Source: Nocardia nova NBRC 15556 (GTDB lineage: Bacteria; Actinomycetota; Actinomycetes; Mycobacteriales; Mycobacteriaceae). From it: 64,000 bases of DNA. This document shows, one piece after another, positions 13,401 through 27,100 of the stretch. Positions within the stretch are counted from its first letter, which is position 1. Every line of letters begins with the position of its first letter. The position numbers were made by a program, and so were the translations under genes. Location of the stretch: NCBI RefSeq assembly GCF_001613005.1, contig NZ_BDBN01000006.1, positions 124,001 to 188,000 of the forward strand. Reading direction: 5' to 3'. The notes beneath the pieces are model-generated. The model had not been told where the DNA came from, searched no databases, and was given only the letters and a program-made list of their open reading frames with translations.

Positions 13401-15160
13401 CACCGATATCGATCCCCGAAATCGAGACGACGACGGTCCGATGGGCAGAGCCGGCCGACGATGTCCCCGGCCTCGTCGTGTGGGACTGCCCGGCCGGTGA
13501 CGATCCCGCCGCCGTCCGCGCCGCGACTCACGCCGTGCTGCACACCCTTCAGGAGTGGACGACCGCCTCCCGCTTCGCCGATTCGGTGCTGGTGGTCCGG
13601 ACCGAGGGCGCGGTATCCGTTGCGGGCGAGGAGATCACGAACCTCGCGGGTGCGGCGGTCTGCGGACTCGTTCGTTCCGCGCAGACCGAACATCCGGGCC
13701 GGATCGTCCTGCTCGATACCGACTCCGGCGTGCCGGCCGGACTGGCGGCCGTGGACGAACCGCAGATCGCTGTCCGCGCCGGACAGGCATACGCCACCCG
13801 TCTGACCCGCGTCACCTCCGTGTCGGCTCCGGCGGCGGACAATCTCTTCGCCGCCGACGACACCGTCCTGATCACCGGTGCGAGCGGCTATCTCGGCGGG
13901 CTGCTCGCCCGGCACCTGGTCACCGCGCGCGGTGTGCGCCGGCTGCTGCTGGTGAGTCGTCGCGGTGAATCCGCCGACGGCGCAGCGCAATTGCGCGCCG
14001 AGGTGGAACAGCTCGGCGCTCGGGTCGGCTTCATTTCCTGCGACGTCGCCGACCGCGAGGCATTGGCCGCGGCGTTGTCCACCGTCCCGGAGGAGCATCC
14101 GGTCACCGGCGTCTTCCATCTGGCCGGTGCGCTCGACGACGGCGCGATCGGTTCGCTCACTCCCGACCGGTTGGACACGGTGTTGCGTCCGAAGGTCGAT
14201 GCCGCCCTGCATCTGCACGACCTGACCCGGGATCTCCCGCTGAAGGCGTTCGTGCTGTTCGGTTCTGTGGCCGGCACCTTCGGCAATGCCGGGCAGGGAA
14301 ACTACGCGGCGGCCAACGCGTGTCTGGATGCGCTGGCCGTGCATCGCCGGGCCGCCGGCCGGCCCGGGCAATCCCTGGCGTGGGGTCTGTGGGAGGCGCA
14401 GGGCGGAATGGCCGCCGAGCTCGATGTCGCCGCGCGGCAGCGGATAGCTCGTTCCGGTGTGCTGCCGCTGCCGGCGGAACAGGGTCTCGCCCTGTTCGAT
14501 GCCGCGACACGGATCGACGCCGCGACGCTGGTCCTGGCCCGATTGGATCCGACCGCGGTGCGCGCCGCCGGAATGGTTTCGCGCCTGTTCACCGACGTGC
14601 TCCCGCAGCGTCGCACCGCGGCGTCGGGCGCGGCCGCGTCGTTGCGTGCCAGGCTGGCCGACACCCCGGACTCCGAGCGTCTCGCGGTACTGGTGGCGAT
14701 CGTGCGCGGCCAGGTCGCAACGATTCTGGGCCACGACCACGCGCATGCCGTCGACGTGGACAAGGCGTTCAACGAGCTGGGTTTCGACTCGGTCACCGCC
14801 GTGGAGTTCCGCAACGTTCTGAAAACCGTCACGGGTCTGCCGCTGCCCGCGACCCTGGTATTCGACTATCCGACGCCCCAGGCTCTCGCCGACCGTCTCG
14901 TCGAGATGCTTGCCGAGAGCGACTCCGGCGAGCCGGAAGCGTTGCCGGAGGACGAGATTCGTCAGGCCCTGCGGACGATCCCGCTCTCCCGGCTCCGGGA
15001 GGCGGGGCTGCTGGATGCGCTGATGGAACTCGCGCAGGACGGGCGGACATCGCGCGGTGAAACAGACGGCACCGATCACAGCGTCGCGGACGAGTCCATC
15101 GACGACCTGGACATCGACGACCTGATCGACCTGGCCTACAACGGCTCATCAGAGGACTGA
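4472..15160 (+). CDS. Type I modular polyketide synthase, two modules (KS-AT-DH-KR-ACP)x2
   Basis: This 3562-aa protein starts with a charged helical docking segment (residues 1-36). Module 1: KS about 36-460 (Cys codon 5108), AT 490-940 (HAFHS at 6821-6835), DH 950-1230 (His codon 7445), KR 1235-1680 (Tyr codon 9191), ACP 1705-1780 (Ser codon 9686). Module 2: KS 1795-2210 (Cys codon 10337), AT 2225-2655 (HAFHS at 11966-11980), DH 2675-2955 (His codon 12605), KR 2970-3375 (Tyr codon 14303), ACP 3405-3480 (Ser codon 14789). An acidic docking tail ends the protein. Both ATs have malonyl signatures and neither module has an ER, so each cycle should leave a C=C bond. Oddities: KR1 has VDN where B-type KRs have LDD; DH2 has Asp in place of Gly in HxxxGxxxxP; the KR2 nucleotide-binding loop reads TGASGYLG. 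Confidence 0.97.
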   Translation: MSNPETSNEERLSRYLRKVTADLRAARKHIQHLEDRAGEPIAIVGMSCRYPGGADTPARLWELVAAGTDAVGPFPADRGWDLERLFDPDPGTPGTVYTREGGFLDAAGDFDAGFFGISPREAAAMDPQQRLFLEAAWEALEDAGIDPIALRGGDTGVYAGVIHQDYGPRVGSPGLTAESEGHAYPGVSSAVLSGRVAFTFGFKGPALSVDTACSSSLVALHLACQALRQGDTSLALVGGVTVMSDPTLLIAFGRQRALSPDGRCRAFAAGANGTGFSEGLGMLVVERLSDARRNGHQVLALIRGSAVNQDGASAGLTAPNGPSQEKVITDALANAGLTPADIDVVEAHGTGTTLGDPIEAQALIATYGRERVAGPLRLGSLKSNIGHTSAAAGVGGVIKMVQALRHDLLPATLYVDAPSPHVDWSGGGVRLLTTAEPWPAGERVRRAAVSSFGASGTNAHLILEEAPVPEAASADPVGDGADRVRAVGSAVSPWLISAKTEAGLRAQAGALLNWVTEQPDLAVDDIGWSLVTTRAQLEYRGSVVAADRETMVAGLAALAEHGSATTAGGVVTGQAVTRKAAFLCTGQGAQRVGMGRELYAAFPVFAAAVDEICAQFDPLLGGSLAELMFTGRWSGGGLDETDGHVLDRTEFTQPALFAYEVALGRLLISYGMTPDVLIGHSIGEVAAACLAGVWSLPDACRLVAARGRLMGRLPQGGAMLAVAASEAEVSEVLAAVAGDMRRVSIAAVNSPVSVVVSGDDDAVSAVGRWFADRGRKTSRLAVSHAFHSHRMEPMLAEFEAVAGDLTYHRPRIPLVSTVSGRIVGDEILEPRYWVEQVRAAVRFAPGVDALVAAGVRRFLEVGPDAVLTAMVRECLPENIESQSSVVAGARRGRPEEEQLVDCLAHAHVVGFDVDWPAFFAGRSVSRVPLPTYAFQRHRYWLASGSHTADLEAAGLGAVDHALLGAVISVPESDGLLLTGRLSVATQPWLADHTIAGLVVFPATGFVELALHSGMRIGCSTLTELGLRAPLVLPESGGVALRVVVGGRDEEGGRTVRVFSCPDGDFEANPSWTLHAEGVLAEGEDAGFDLMSWPPVGAAAVDVDGMYDELLGAGYGYGPAFQGVRAAWRRGDELFAEVALPDSAAAEGFGIHPALFDAALQPGMVRGADAASPALPSTWTRVTRYSVGAAVVRVRIVVDGDEFGVRIADDRGRPVLSAAAVAPRPISAEELGARLADRNLFDVEWVAAARSSVATVVPERVAVISSPAGHPDLETLIDTLAASEDSVVPEAVLWECPEFEGAPPEAARRVVTDVLGTLQRWLSDSRFERSRLVVVTRFAVAVDKSDPVSLSHAPVWGLLRAAQAEHPDRFQVLDLDRADSERDPSTVAALSAAVADEPEVAVRGAEVLVPRLRRRESGALVRTVERGTVLVTGGTGGLGALIARHLVANHGVRQLLLISRRGTVAPGAMRLRDELVELGAQVTIAACDVSDRAALAAVIDGIPGEHPLTGVVHAAGTVDNGVIESMTGERIDSVFAPKVDAAWHLHELTRDRSLSLFVLFSSAGGLVLAAGQANYAAANVFLDALAAHRCRAGLPATSVDFGLWARSSGLGVDLSEADFERMRRQGFPPLTESQGVALFDSALAADTAQLVALRIDPAMLRTRGAGIPALVRSIVAVIPRRQSTPAAGPAFLRLPAGSSDSDRAAAVLDLVRSVAAGVLGHPSADAVEPRRAFRELGFDSLGAVEFRNRLDAASGLKLPATLIYDYPTPEAVAQFVRSELDGVRTADTGVPERIRNEGDPIAIVAMSCRYPGGVASPEDLWRVVAAGTDTTGVLPADRGWDIDTLYDPEPGKAGRTYTRNGGFLYTAADFDADFFGISPNEATAMDPQQRLLLETSWEALERSGVDANALRGSATGVFTGVSFHDYPASANTGSIVSGRVSYAFGFEGPAVTVDTACSSSLVAMHLAAQSLRSGECDLALAGGVTVMATPDVFVEFSRQRGLSPDGRCKSFAEGADGVGWSEGVGVLVLERLSDARRNGHDVLAVLAGSAVNQDGASNGLTAPNGPSQRRVIRQALANAGLSPADVDAVEAHGTGTTLGDPIEAQALLATYGQDRAPDRPLWLGSLKSNIGHAQAAAGVGGVIKMVMAMRHGELPRTLHVDRPSTKVDWSEGNIRLLTESVAWPEVDRPRRAGVSSFGISGTNAHVILEQAPETDSRPATTTAPAGGVLPWVVSARTGAALADQARRLASHLADREYDSADIGFSMATRMAFDHRAVVLSSEREGLLAGIRALGRGESVPGVVSGRVVPGSTGVVFSGQGAQWAGMAAELRGAYPMFAEHFDAIVLQLEPALGQSVSLSDALVDEALVDRTVFAQAGLFAFEVALYRLLESWGVRADVVAGHSIGEVAAAHVAGVLSLEDACVLVAARGRLMQALPAGGAMVAVGASEADVLPLLSGDVSIAAVNGPSSVVLSGAESAVTTVVEASAEREWRTKRLRVSHAFHSSLMEPMLTEFDSAIAGLTFTRPIVPLVSTVTGAQVGDEMCDPSYWVGQVRDTVRFADAVTAMADLGVSRFAEVGPDAVLYPMVDQTLDGRTAPAGRAAAVVALAHRGRADAASVTAGVAALFVAGAEVNWAGLYAGTGSRRVDLPTYAFQHRRYWANVAPAAADGGARALGFVDTGHSLISAMVPHPDSGAVTLSGRLSVRTHPWLADHRVMDTVLFPGTGFVELVLHAGDQVGCPVLDELVLRAPLALPETGGVAIRVVVDEPDDTGLRAVRVFSCPDAEVDFTPSWTLHAEGVVAQDDTTPDFDLVSWPPAGARAVDIDGVYDALDAQGYRYGPVFQALTSVWRGPDGIYAEVAVPEHVRADAAGFGLHPALLDAALHAVRSASETATTEVPTTGIALPFEWSGVTAYAGGADSLRVRLTPQGEHGVALELADSTGMPVASVRHLASRPIDPAQLTTGAAAGRNALFQVGWTPISIPEIETTTVRWAEPADDVPGLVVWDCPAGDDPAAVRAATHAVLHTLQEWTTASRFADSVLVVRTEGAVSVAGEEITNLAGAAVCGLVRSAQTEHPGRIVLLDTDSGVPAGLAAVDEPQIAVRAGQAYATRLTRVTSVSAPAADNLFAADDTVLITGASGYLGGLLARHLVTARGVRRLLLVSRRGESADGAAQLRAEVEQLGARVGFISCDVADREALAAALSTVPEEHPVTGVFHLAGALDDGAIGSLTPDRLDTVLRPKVDAALHLHDLTRDLPLKAFVLFGSVAGTFGNAGQGNYAAANACLDALAVHRRAAGRPGQSLAWGLWEAQGGMAAELDVAARQRIARSGVLPLPAEQGLALFDAATRIDAATLVLARLDPTAVRAAGMVSRLFTDVLPQRRTAASGAAASLRARLADTPDSERLAVLVAIVRGQVATILGHDHAHAVDVDKAFNELGFDSVTAVEFRNVLKTVTGLPLPATLVFDYPTPQALADRLVEMLAESDSGEPEALPEDEIRQALRTIPLSRLREAGLLDALMELAQDGRTSRGETDGTDHSVADESIDDLDIDDLIDLAYNGSSED

Positions 15161-15162
15161 GA

Positions 15163-18100
15163 ATGACGAACCCCGATGACAAGACGCAGAAGCTGGCGCA
15201 GGCGCTGCGTGTCTCGCTCAAGGAGACCGAGCGGCTGCGGGCGCGCAATCGCAAGCTCGACGCGGCCCTTCGGGAGCCGATCGCGATCGTCGGTATGGCG
15301 TGCCGGTATCCGGGCGGGGTGGAATCGCCGGAGGATCTGTGGCGGTTGGTGGCCGAGGGCGGCGACGCCACCTCGGAATTCCCGGTGAACCGCGGGTGGA
15401 ACGTCGAGCGACTCTACGATCCGACCGGGGAAACGCCGGGCAGCACCTACAGCCGTGAGGGTGGCTTCCTGCATACGGCGGGTGAATTCGACCCCGCGTT
15501 CTTCGGCATCAGCCCCAACGAGGCCGCGACGATGGATCCGCAGCAGTTCTTGCTGTTGGAGACCTCGTGGGAGGCCTTGGAACGCTCCGGCGTCGACGCG
15601 AGGTCGTTGCGGGGCAGCGCGACCGGCGTTTTCACCGGCCTGATGTATCACGACTATCCGGCCAACGCGAACGCCGGATCCATTGCCTCCGGCCGGGTTT
15701 CGTATGTGCTCGGCTTCGAGGGGCCGTCCGTCACGGTGGATACGGCGTGTTCGTCGTCGCTGGTGGCGATGCATCTGGCCGCGGGGTCGCTGCGGTCGGG
15801 GGAGTGCGATCTGGCGCTGGCCGGCGGTGTGACGGTGATGTCGACACCGGAGACCTTCGTCGAGTTCAGCCGCCAGCGCGGCTTGGCCCCGGACGGCCGG
15901 TGCAAGTCGTTCGCAGATGCGGCCGACGGTGTGGGCTGGTCCGAGGGCGTCGGAGTGCTTGTGCTGGAACGGCTTTCCGACGCACAGCGCAACGGTCATC
16001 GGATTCTGGCGGTCCTGGCGGGTTCGGCGGTGAACCAGGACGGTGCGTCGAATGGTCTGACCGCGCCGAACGGTCCGTCGCAGCGGCGGGTGATCCGGCA
16101 GGCGCTGGCCAATGCGGGTATCTCGGCGGCCGACGTGGATGCGGTCGAGGCGCACGGCACGGGAACGACGCTGGGTGATCCGATCGAGGCACAGGCTCTG
16201 CTCGCTACCTATGGCCGGGACAGGGATGCGGACAGTCCGTTGTGGCTGGGCTCGTTGAAGTCGAATATCGGTCACGCCCAAGCCGCGGCGGGTGTCGGTG
16301 GTGTGATCAAGATGGTGATGGCCATGCGGCACGGCGTATTGCCGCGGACGCTGCATGTCGATCGGCCGAGTACGAAAGTCGACTGGACCGAGGGCAATAT
16401 CCGGTTGTTGACCGAGCCGGTCGAGTGGCCGGAGGGGGACCGTCCGCGTCGTGCGGGGGTGTCCTCGTTCGGCATCAGCGGCACCAACGCCCACGTGATC
16501 GTCGAACAAGCACCCGCGACCGAGGCGGTGGCGGACCCGGTGGTGCGAAGCGCGCCCGCGGGCGGCGTGCTGCCGTGGGTGGTCTCCGCGCGCAGCGGCC
16601 CCGCAGTCGCGGATCAGGCCGTTCGCCTGGCGGGGTACATCGCACATGCGTCTGCGGACGAACCGGATCCGCTCGATATCGGTCTGTCGCTGGCCTCCAC
16701 GCGGTCCGCGTTCGAGCATCGTGCCGTCGTGCTGGCCGGTGACCGTGACGGCCTGCTCGCGGGTGTGCGGGCGCTGGCGGCGGGTGAGTCCGTGCCCGGT
16801 GTGGTGTCGGGTCGGGTGGTGCCGGGTTCGACGGGTGTGGTGTTCTCGGGGCAGGGGGCGCAGTGGGCCGGTATGGCTGCCGAGTTGCGCGGTGCCTACC
16901 CGATGTTCGCCGAGCATTTCGACGCGATCGTCGCGAAGCTGGAACGTGGCCTCGGGCAATCGGTTTCGCTGTCCGATGCGTTGGCCGACGAGGAACTGAT
17001 CGATCGGACCGTCTTCGCGCAGGCGGGTTTGTTCGCGTTCGAGGTGGCGCTGTACAGACTGCTCGAGTCGTGGGGTGTGCGGGCGGATGTGGTGGCGGGT
17101 CATTCGATCGGTGAGGTTGCTGCCGCGCATGTGGCGGGTGTGTTGTCGCTCGAGGACGCGTGCGTTCTGGTGGCGGCGCGTGGTCGTTTGATGCAGGCGT
17201 TGCCGGCGGGTGGGGCGATGGTCGCGGTGGGTGCCTCCGAGGCCGACGTGCTGCCGTTGTTCAGCGGTGAGGTCTCGATCGCGGCGGTGAACGGCCCGTC
17301 CTCGGTGGTGGTATCCGGTGCCGACGTGGACGCGGTCGCGGCTGCCTGCGCCGAACGCGGGTGGCGGACCAAGCGCCTTCGGGTCTCGCACGCGTTCCAC
17401 TCGGCGTCGATGGAGCCGATGCTCGCCGAATTCGCCACTGCCATCGCCGATGTGACGTTCAGCCGTCCGACTCTGCCCGTGGTGTCGACGGTGACCGGCA
17501 CCCGGGTGACCGATGAGATGCGTGATCGGTCCTATTGGGTGAACCAGGTTCGGGATACCGTCCGACTCGCCGACGCCGTCACGACGATGGCGGGCATGGG
17601 GGTGACTCGTTTCGCCGAGGTCGGACCGGATGCCGTGCTGGCCCCGATGGTCACCCGAACCCTCGACGACGCTCCGGCCGGCGCGACGCCGGTGGTGGTC
17701 GCCCTCGCGCGTCGCGGCCGGGCGGACGCCGCGACCTTGTCGGCCGGTGCCGCCGGGTTGTTCGTCCGCGGCGCGGAACTGGATTGGGCCGGCTGGTACG
17801 CCGGGACCGGAGCGCAGCGAATCGACCTGCCCACCTACGCCTTCCGGCACGAACGCTTCTGGCTCGACGCCCGGCAGGTACTCGCGCAATCGTGGCTGGG
17901 AGCCGAACTCGGCGGGGTGACGGCGGTCGGTCTCGATGCCGTCGCGCATCCACTGCTCGGCGCGGCCGTACCGCATCCGGAATCCGGCGGAGTGAGCTTC
18001 ACCGGTCGCTGGTCGGTGGATTCCGTCGATTGGCTGGCCGACCACAGCGTCTTCGGCGTGGTACTGCTGCCCGGCACCGGATTCGTCGAATTGGCCGGCC

Positions 18101-21100
18101 ACGTCGGCGGCCTGCTGGGCTGCGATGTGCTCGAAGAACTCGTCCTGCACACCCCGTTGACGCTTCCGGCGCAGGGCAGTGTGTCGGTGCAGGTGGTGGT
18201 GGCCGCCGCGGACGACACCGGCCGTCGACGGCTGAGTATCCATTCCCGCCGGGCCGCCGAGGAACCCTGGGCGATCCATGCCGAAGGCGTTCTCACCTCG
18301 GGTGGCGTGGTCGCCGATTTCGATCTGAGGTCGTGGCCGCCCAGCGGCGCGCGGCCGGTGGATATCGACGGCATCTATGACGAACTGCTCGATCTCGGTT
18401 ACGGCTACGGTCCGGCGTTCCGGGGTATGCGGGCGGCGTGGCAGCGTGGGGACGACCTGTTCGCCGAGGTCGCGCTGCCCGACCCGGCCGACGCCGACAG
18501 CTTCGGCATCCATCCGGCTTTGTTCGACGCCGCGCTGCATGTCCGGATCGTGCACGCGCTGCGCGGCGGAGGCGGCACGTCCCCGGCCTTGCCGTTCACC
18601 TGGAACACGGTGGCGTTGCACGCGGCCGGGGCCGCGGTGGTGCGCGTGCGGATCGCGGTCGAGGGCGAGAAGTTCGGCGTACAGATAGCCGATGCGCAGG
18701 GTGAACCGGTGCTGTCGGTGGCCGCCCTCGTATCCCGGCCGGTCACGGCCCGCCAGCTCGACGCGCCCCGGGTGTCGCAGGATCTGTTCGGCGTGGAGTG
18801 GGTCCCGGTGGCGGGATCAGTGGTGGTTGTCGACCCGGAACGGGTGGCGGTGCTCGGCGCCGGCGTCGATACGGGGGAGGTGCGCGGATACAACGATCTG
18901 GCGGCACTGGTCGCCGATCTGGATGCGGCCGCGGAGCCGGTTGTCCCGGAGATCGTCGTGTTCGAATGTCCGCGAGGTGAGGGCACGCCGCCCGCGGCGG
19001 CACGGCAGGTCGTGACCGGCGTGCTCGAGACCGTGCAGCGGTGGTTGAGCGATTCCCGGTTCGCCGGCTCCCGGCTGGTCGTGGTCACCGAAAACGCTGT
19101 GCCCGTGCGTGATTCGGAGTCGGTGAACCTGGCGCAGGCGCCGGTGTGGGGTGTGCTGCGGGCCGCGCAGGCCGAGCATCCCGATCGATTCCAGCTGCTG
19201 GATCTGGACCGCGAGGACGCCGAGACTCGCACCCCGCTGGCTGTGGCGTCGTCGGCCGCCGCGGTCGCGGGCGAACCCGAAGTCGCCGTGCGCGGTGCGG
19301 CCGTATCGGTTCCGCGATTGAGCCGTCACCCGGCCGGCGACACCGTTCGGCTGGACGAGCCCGGCACCGTGGTGGTGACCGGTGGCACCGGTGGTCTGGG
19401 TGCGTCGATCGCGCGGCATCTGGTCGTGAACCACGCCGTGCCGCGGCTTGTTCTGGTGTCGCGTCGTGGGCCGGCCGCGCCCGGCGCCGAGCGGTTGCGT
19501 GACGAGTTGACGGAGCTCGGTGCGCAGGTGCGGATTGTCGCGTGCGACGTGTCCGATCGGGATGCGTTGGCGGCGTTGATCGCCAGCATTCCGGACGAAC
19601 ATCCCTTGGTCGGTGTGGTGCACGCCGCGGGTGCCGCCGACAACGGTGTGGTCGAGGCGATGTCGGCGGATCGGGTGGATCATGTGTTCGCGCCCAAGGT
19701 CGACGCGGCATGGCATCTGCACGAGTTGACCCGTGATCGGCCCTTGTCGCTGTTCGTGGTGGTGTCGTCCGCCGGCGGACTGGTGTTGGCGGCCGGCCAG
19801 GCGAATTATGCTGCGGCGAACGTCTTTCTGGATGCGCTGGCCGCCTATCGCCGGGCAGCGGGATTGCCGGCGACCGCGATCGATTACGGGCTGTGGGCGC
19901 GCTCGAGCGGACTCGGCACGGAGCTGTCCGAAGCCGATTTCGAACGGATGCGCCGGCAGGGGTTCCCCGCGCTCGCTGAGGACGAGGGCCTCGCGCTCTT
20001 CGATGCGGCGATCGCGACCGAGACCGCTCAACTGGTCGCGCTGCGGATCGATTCCGCCGCGCTCCGGGCCCGTGGCGAGAGCGTCCCGGTACTCGCGCGC
20101 GGAATCGTCACCCCGGCGAGCACACGTCGCAACACCTCCGCGGCGACGCACGCCTTCTTGGACACGCCGGCCGGGCTGTCGGAGGCCGACAGGCGAGTGG
20201 CCGTGCTGGATCTGGTGCGTTCGGTGGCCGCCGGTGTGCTCGGGCACACGTCTGTGGATGCCATCGAACCGCAGCGCGCTTTTCAGCAGCTGGGTTTCGA
20301 TTCGCTGGGTGCGGTGGAGTTCCGGAACCGCTTGAATGCCGCGACGGGTTTGAAGCTTCCGGCGACCTTGATCTTCGACTATCCGAACGCCCAGGTCGTC
20401 GCGGAATTCATCGGCGCCGAGCTGGCCGGTGTGGCAGTGGTGGAGGAGAAGCCGGTCGGGCGGGTTCGGGTCGATGACGATCCGATTGCGATCGTGGCGA
20501 TGAGTTGCCGCTATCCGGGTGGTGTCGCGTCGCCGGAGGAGCTGTGGCGGTTGGTCGCCGAAGGCGTCGACACCAACGGGGAATGGCCGGTCGATCGTGG
20601 CTGGGATATCGACGCCATGTACGACCCCGAGCCCGGTAAGGCGGGGAAGACCTACACGCGTCGTGGTGGATTCCTCTACGAGGCAGCGGATTTCGATGCC
20701 GACTTCTTCGGGATCAGTCCGAACGAGGCCACGATCATGGATCCCCAGCAGCGATTGCTGCTCGAGACCTCCTGGGAAGCACTGGAACGCGCCGGTGTCG
20801 ACCCGGCCGAATTGCGGGGGACCGCCACCGGTGTGTTCACCGGCGTCATGTACCACGACTACGCGCAGGGAACGGAGAGCCGCAACAGCGCCGGGGGAAG
20901 TCTGGTCTCCGGCCGAGTCGCGTACACGCTGGGGTTGGAAGGCCCTGCGGTATCGGTGGATACGGCGTGCTCGTCCTCGCTGGTGGCCGTGCATCTGGCG
21001 GCGGGATCGCTGCGATCGGGAGAATGCGATCTGGCCCTGGCCGGTGGCGTCGCGGTGATGGCCTCGCCGGACATGTTTCTGGAGTTCTCCCGCCAGCGCG

Positions 21101-24100
21101 GTCTCTCTCCCGACGGCCGGTGCCGTGCCTTCGCCGATGCCGCGGACGGTGTGGGCTGGTCCGAGGGCGTGGGTGTGCTCGTGCTGGAGCGACTGTCCGA
21201 CGCGCAGCGCAACGGCCATCAGGTCCTGGCGGTCATCGCGGGTTCCGCGGTGAATCAGGACGGCGCGTCGAACGGTTTCACCGCGCCGAACGGTCCCTCG
21301 CAGCAGCGGGTGATCCGCCGGGCGCTGGCCGATGCCGGACTCGCCGCGGCAGAGGTGGACGCGGTCGAAGGCCACGGCACCGGCACGACATTGGGTGATC
21401 CGATCGAGGCCCAGGCATTGCTGGCGACCTACGGCCGCGACCGCTCTGCGGATCGTCCGTTGTGGCTGGGGTCGTTGAAGTCGAATATCGGTCATGCCCA
21501 GGCCGCGGCGGGTGTGGGTGGTGTGATCAAGATGGTCATGGCGATGCGCCACGGCGTGTTGCCCAAGACCTTGCACGTCGATCGGCCGAGCACGAAAGTC
21601 GACTGGTCCACAGGCAATATCGCGTTGTTGACCGAGCCGGTCGAATGGCCCGAGAGTGATCGGCCGCGGCGGGCCGGTGTGTCCTCGTTCGGGATCAGCG
21701 GCACCAACGCCCACCTCATCCTGGAGCAGGCGCCGAGCGTGGCGGTGCCGGTGCAGGCCGCGCCCACCGCTCCGGTCGGCGGCGTCGTGCCCTGGGTGAT
21801 CTCGGCGCGCAGTGCCGCGGCCCTCGCCGGTCAGGCCGACCGGCTCGCGTCCGCGATCGGCGACGAGCACGATCCGATCGACATCGGGTTCTCCCTCGCA
21901 TCCACCCGTGGGGTGCACGAACACCGTGCTGTCGTGGCGGCCGGTGACCGTACCGACTTGCTCACGGGCGTGCGGGCATTGGCCGGCGGTGAGCAGGCGC
22001 CGGGTGTGGTGTCCGGTCGGATGCTGCCGGGTTCGACCGGCATGGTGTTCTCGGGGCAGGGGGCGCAATGGACCGGGATGGCCGCCGAACTCCGCGCCGC
22101 CTACCCGGTCTTTGCCGAACACTTCGACGCGATCGTGACCGAGCTGGAACCCGCTCTGGGACAGACGGTTTCGCTGCGGAACGCGCTGGCCGACGATGGC
22201 CTGATCGACCGCACCGTCTTCGCGCAGGCGGGATTGTTCGCGTTCGAGGTGGCGCTGTTCCGGCTGTTCGAATCGTGGGGTGTGACCGCGGGGGTGGTGG
22301 CGGGTCATTCGATCGGTGAAGTCGCTGCCGCGCATGTGGCGGGCGTGTTGTCGTCGGCGGATGCGTGTGTGCTGGTCGCCGCGCGCGGCCGGCTGATGCA
22401 GGCCCTGCCTGCCGGTGGCGCGATGATGGCGGTCGGGGCGTCCGAGACGGATGTGCTGTCGGTGCTGAGCGGTGAGGTCTCGATCGCGGCGGTGAACGGT
22501 CCGGCGTCGGTGGTGGTGTCCGGTGTCGAATCCGAGGTGATGGCGGTCGCCGCTCGCGCCGCCGAGCGTGGATGGCGTACGACCCGGTTGCGCGTGTCGC
22601 ATGCGTTCCATTCGGCGTCGATGGAGCCGATGCTCGCCGAATTCGCCCGTGCCATCGAAGGTTTGACGTTCGGCCGCCCGGAGATCGCCGTGGTGTCCAC
22701 GGTGACCGGTGCCCGGGTGACCGATGAGATGTCGTCCCCGGCGTATTGGGTCGCGCAGGTTCGCGACACCGTGCGGTTCGCGGACGCGGTCACCGCGATG
22801 GCGGATCTGGGAGTCTCCCGCTTCGCCGAAATCGGGCCGGATGCGGTGCTCGCGCCGATGATCACCCAAACCCTCGAGAACAGGGCGACAGCGGGGGCAA
22901 TGACGGCGGTGCCTGCCGTGGTCGCGCCGGTGCGCCGGCATCGGGCCGATGCGGCGACGCTGACGGCCGGGGTGGCCGGACTGTTCGTCGCGGGCGCCGA
23001 GGTGGACTGGGCCGGTCTGTACGCCGGCACCGGAGCCCGGCGAATCGACCTGCCCACCTACGCCTTTCAACGTCGGCGCTACTGGGCGGGGGCGACCGGC
23101 GCCGGCGGCGACCTGCGGGCCATCGGCCTCGCATCCACGGGACATCCCCTGGTCTCGGCGATGGTGTCACACCCGGATTCCGACACGGTGACCCTCACCG
23201 GACGCCTGTCCGTGCAGACCCACCCGTGGCTCGCCGATCACCGGGTGATGGATACGGTGCTGTTCCCCGGAACCGGTTTCGTCGAACTCGCCCTGCACGC
23301 CGGGGAACGAGTCGGTCTGCCCATGCTCGACGAGTTGGTGCTGCAGGCGCCGCTGGTGTTGCCGGACACCGGCGGGGTCGCGGTACGGGTAGTGCTCGGT
23401 GAGCCGGACGCGACGCGACGGCGCGAAATCCGGATCTTCTCCTGCCCCGACCGCGATGTCGACATGATGTCGTCGTGGACGATGCACGCCGAGGGTGCTC
23501 TCACGTCGGAGGAAATCGACGAATCCGGATCGGCCTCCTGGCCCCCGGCCGACGCCACCGTTGTCGACGTCGACGGCGTCTACGACGAGCTCTCATCCAT
23601 CGGGTACGGGTACGGCCCGGTCTTCCGGGGCTTGCGGGCGATGTGGCAGCGCGGGAACGAATTCTTCGCCGAGATCGCGCTACCGGACTCCGGGCGCGCC
23701 GACGGGTTCGCGATCCATCCGGCGCTGTTCGATGCCGCATTGCATCCGGGCATCGTGGACGGCTTCCGCAGCGGGAAAATCGGTGATTCCCCGGCGTTGC
23801 CGTTCATGTGGAATCGGGTCGCGGTGCATTCGACCGGAGCTCAGGTGGTGCGCGTGCGGATTTCACCGGACGCGGACGGATTCGGCGTGCGGATCACCGA
23901 CCAGCAAGGGCGCCCGGTGCTGTCGGTCGGTGCGCTCGTCTCGCGGCCGGTATCGGCCGAGCGACTCGCTGCGAATCCGGTCGCGGACTCGCTGTTCGGC
24001 GTGGAGTGGACGGCCGCCTCGACGGCATCCGCGACGCTCGAACCGAACCGCATCGCGGTGGTGGGTTCCGGACGAAGCTCCGAAGGTGCGCCACGGCACC

Positions 24101-27100
24101 TAGGTGCATTGATCGCCGACCTGGATGCGGCCGGGAACACGGTGGTCCCCGAGGTCGTCGTTCTCGAATGCCCCGAGGACGAATCCGCACCGCCGGTCGC
24201 GGCCCGGCAGATGGTCGCCGGTGTCCTCGAGGCCGTGCAAAGATGGTTGCGCACTTCGTATTTCGCAAGCTCTCGCCTGGTGGTCGTCACCAGACATGCG
24301 GTATCCGTCGACGGGGCCGAGCAGGTGAATCCGGCGCAGGCGCCGGTGTGGGGTCTGGTGCGGGCGGCACAGGCCGAGCATCCCGGCCGATTCCAGCTCC
24401 TCGACTTGGACCACGACCGCGATGCCGTCACCGCGCTGACCACGACGACACCGGCCGCCACCGAGCCGGAGGTCGCGGTGCGCGGGGCGGATGTGCTGGT
24501 TCCGCGGTTGCGCCGGCTCGCCCCCGGTACGGTGGTTCGCTCGATCGAGCCCGGCACCGTGCTGATTACCGGCGGAACGGGTGGCCTCGGTGCGTTGATG
24601 GCGCGCCACCTTGTTGTGAATCACGGTGTGGCACAGCTGATTCTGGCATCGCGCAGCGGGCCGGACGCGCCCGGTGCCGAGCAGTTGCGTGACGAGCTGG
24701 CAGAGCTCGGCGCGCAGGTGCGGATCGCGGCCTGCGATGTGTCCGACCGCGATGCGTTGGCGGCGCTGATCGACGAGATTCCGGACGAGCATCCGCTGAT
24801 CGGTGTGGTGCATGCGGCGGGCGCCGGCGACAACGGGTTGATCGAATCCCTCACGGCGGATCGATTCGGGCCGGTGTTCGCGCCGAAGGTCGACGCGGCG
24901 TGGTATCTGCACGAGTTGACCCGTGAGCGACCGCTGTCGCTGTTCGTGCTGGTGTCGTCGGCGGGCGGTTCGGTGCTGGCGGCCGGGCAGGCCAATTATG
25001 CCGCGGCCAACGTCTTTCTGGACGCGCTGGCCGCCCACCGTCGCGCGGCGGGTCTGCCCGCGACCGCCATCGATTACGGATTGTGGGCGACCTCGACCGG
25101 CCTGGGGTCGATGCTGTCCGACGGTGATGTCGAGCGGATCCGGCGGCAGGGACTTCCGCCGCTGAGCGAGGCCGAAGGGCTGGCGCTGTTCGATCTGGCG
25201 ATCGCCACCGAGTCCGCGCAGGTGGTGGCATTGCGCGTCGATCCGGCGGCCCTGCGCGACCGCGGCGACGAGCTGCCGGCACTGCTGCGTGCGATGGCCC
25301 CGGCCCCGATCCGGCGCCGGGCACGAGGCCAGGGTCCCGATCACGCGTTCGCCCGCACGCTGGCCGGTTTGCCGGATGTGGATCGGCATGCGGCTGTGCT
25401 GGATCTGGTCCGGTCGGTGGCCGCGGGTGTATTGGGCCATGCGTCGGTGGATGCGGTGGAGCCGCAGCGTGCTTTCCAGCAGCTGGGATTCGATTCGCTG
25501 GGGGCGGTGGAGTTTCGGAATCGGTTGAACGCGGCGACGGGTTTGCAGCTTCCGGCCACGTTGATTTTCGACTATCCGAATGCGGAGGTGGTGGCCGAGT
25601 TCATCGGGTCGGAATTGGCCGGTGTGGCGATTGCCGACGCCGAGCCGGTCGGCCGGGTCCGGGTGGATGACGATCCGATCGCGATCGTGGCGATGAGTTG
25701 TCGTTATCCGGGGGGTGTGGCGTCGCCGGAGGATTTGTGGCGATTGGTCGCCGAAGGTATCGACACCAACGGGGAATGGCCGCTCGACCGCGGCTGGGAT
25801 GTCGACGATATCTACGATCCGGAGCCCGGAAAGCCCGGCAAGACCTACGCGCGCAACGGTGGATTCCTCTATTCCGCAGCGGATTTCGATGCCGACTTCT
25901 TCGGGATCAGCCCGAACGAGGCCATGGCGATGGATCCGCAGCAGCGGTTGCTGCTGGAGACCTCGTGGGAGGCGCTGGAACGGGCCGGTATCGAACCGGC
26001 CGTGCTGCGCGGCAGCGCCACCGGTGTGTTCACCGGTGTGATGTACCACGACTACGCCCAGGGGACCGGCAAGGCCGGAACCGCGGGCGGCAGTCTGGTC
26101 TCCGGGCGTATCGCCTACACGCTGGGGTTGGAAGGTCCTGCGGTGTCGGTGGATACGGCGTGTTCGTCGTCACTGGTGGCGATGCATCTGGCCGCGCAGT
26201 CGTTGCGGTCGGGGGAGTGCGATCTGGCGCTGGCCGGTGGCGTCGCGGTGATGGCCACGCCGGATATGTTCCTCGAATTCTCCCGTCAGCGCGGGCTGTC
26301 CCCGGATGGCCGGTGCAAGTCGTTCGCGGACGCCGCGGATGGTGTGGGTTGGTCCGAGGGGGCGGGCATGCTGGTCCTGGAGCGTTTGTCGGATGCGCGT
26401 CGCAATGGTCACGAGGTTCTTGCGGTGTTGGCGGGTTCGGCGGTGAATCAGGATGGTGCGTCGAATGGTTTCTCCGCGCCGAACGGCCCGTCGCAGCGGC
26501 GGGTGATCCGGCAGGCGTTGGCCAATGCCGGGCTCTCGCCCGCCGAGGTCGACGCCGTGGAAGGCCACGGCACGGGGACGACGCTGGGCGATCCGATCGA
26601 GGCCCAAGCGCTGCTTGCCACCTATGGGCAGGATCGTTCTGCGGATCGTCCGTTGTGGTTGGGATCGTTGAAGTCGAATATCGGCCACGCCCAAGCCGCT
26701 GCCGGTGTCGGTGGTGTGATCAAGATGGTCATGGCCATGCGCCACGGTGTGCTGCCGAAGACCTTGCATGTCGACCGGCCGAGCACGAAAGTCGAATGGT
26801 CGCAAGGCAATATCCGGCTGCTGACCGGGTCGGTCGAGTGGCCGGAGGCGGCTCACCCCCGCCGCGCCGGTATCTCGTCCTTCGGACTCAGCGGCACCAA
26901 CGCCCACCTCATCGTCGAACAGGCGCCGGCCGACCCGGCCTCCGTCCCGGAGACCAGGACCGCCCCGGCCGGTGGTGTGCTGCCGTGGGTGATCTCGGCC
27001 CGCACCGGTGCGGCCCTGGCCGAACAGGCCCGGCGCTTGACCGCGCGGATCGGCGACCAGCACCCGGTCGACATCGGCTACTCACTCGCGACCTCACGAG

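Noticed and set aside
15136..23145. Very long minus-strand open frames opposite the PKS (1161 and 1442 codons)
   Set aside because: They mirror the plus-strand PKS codon structure, are rich in Arg, His and Pro, show no domain motif, and arise from high GC bias.
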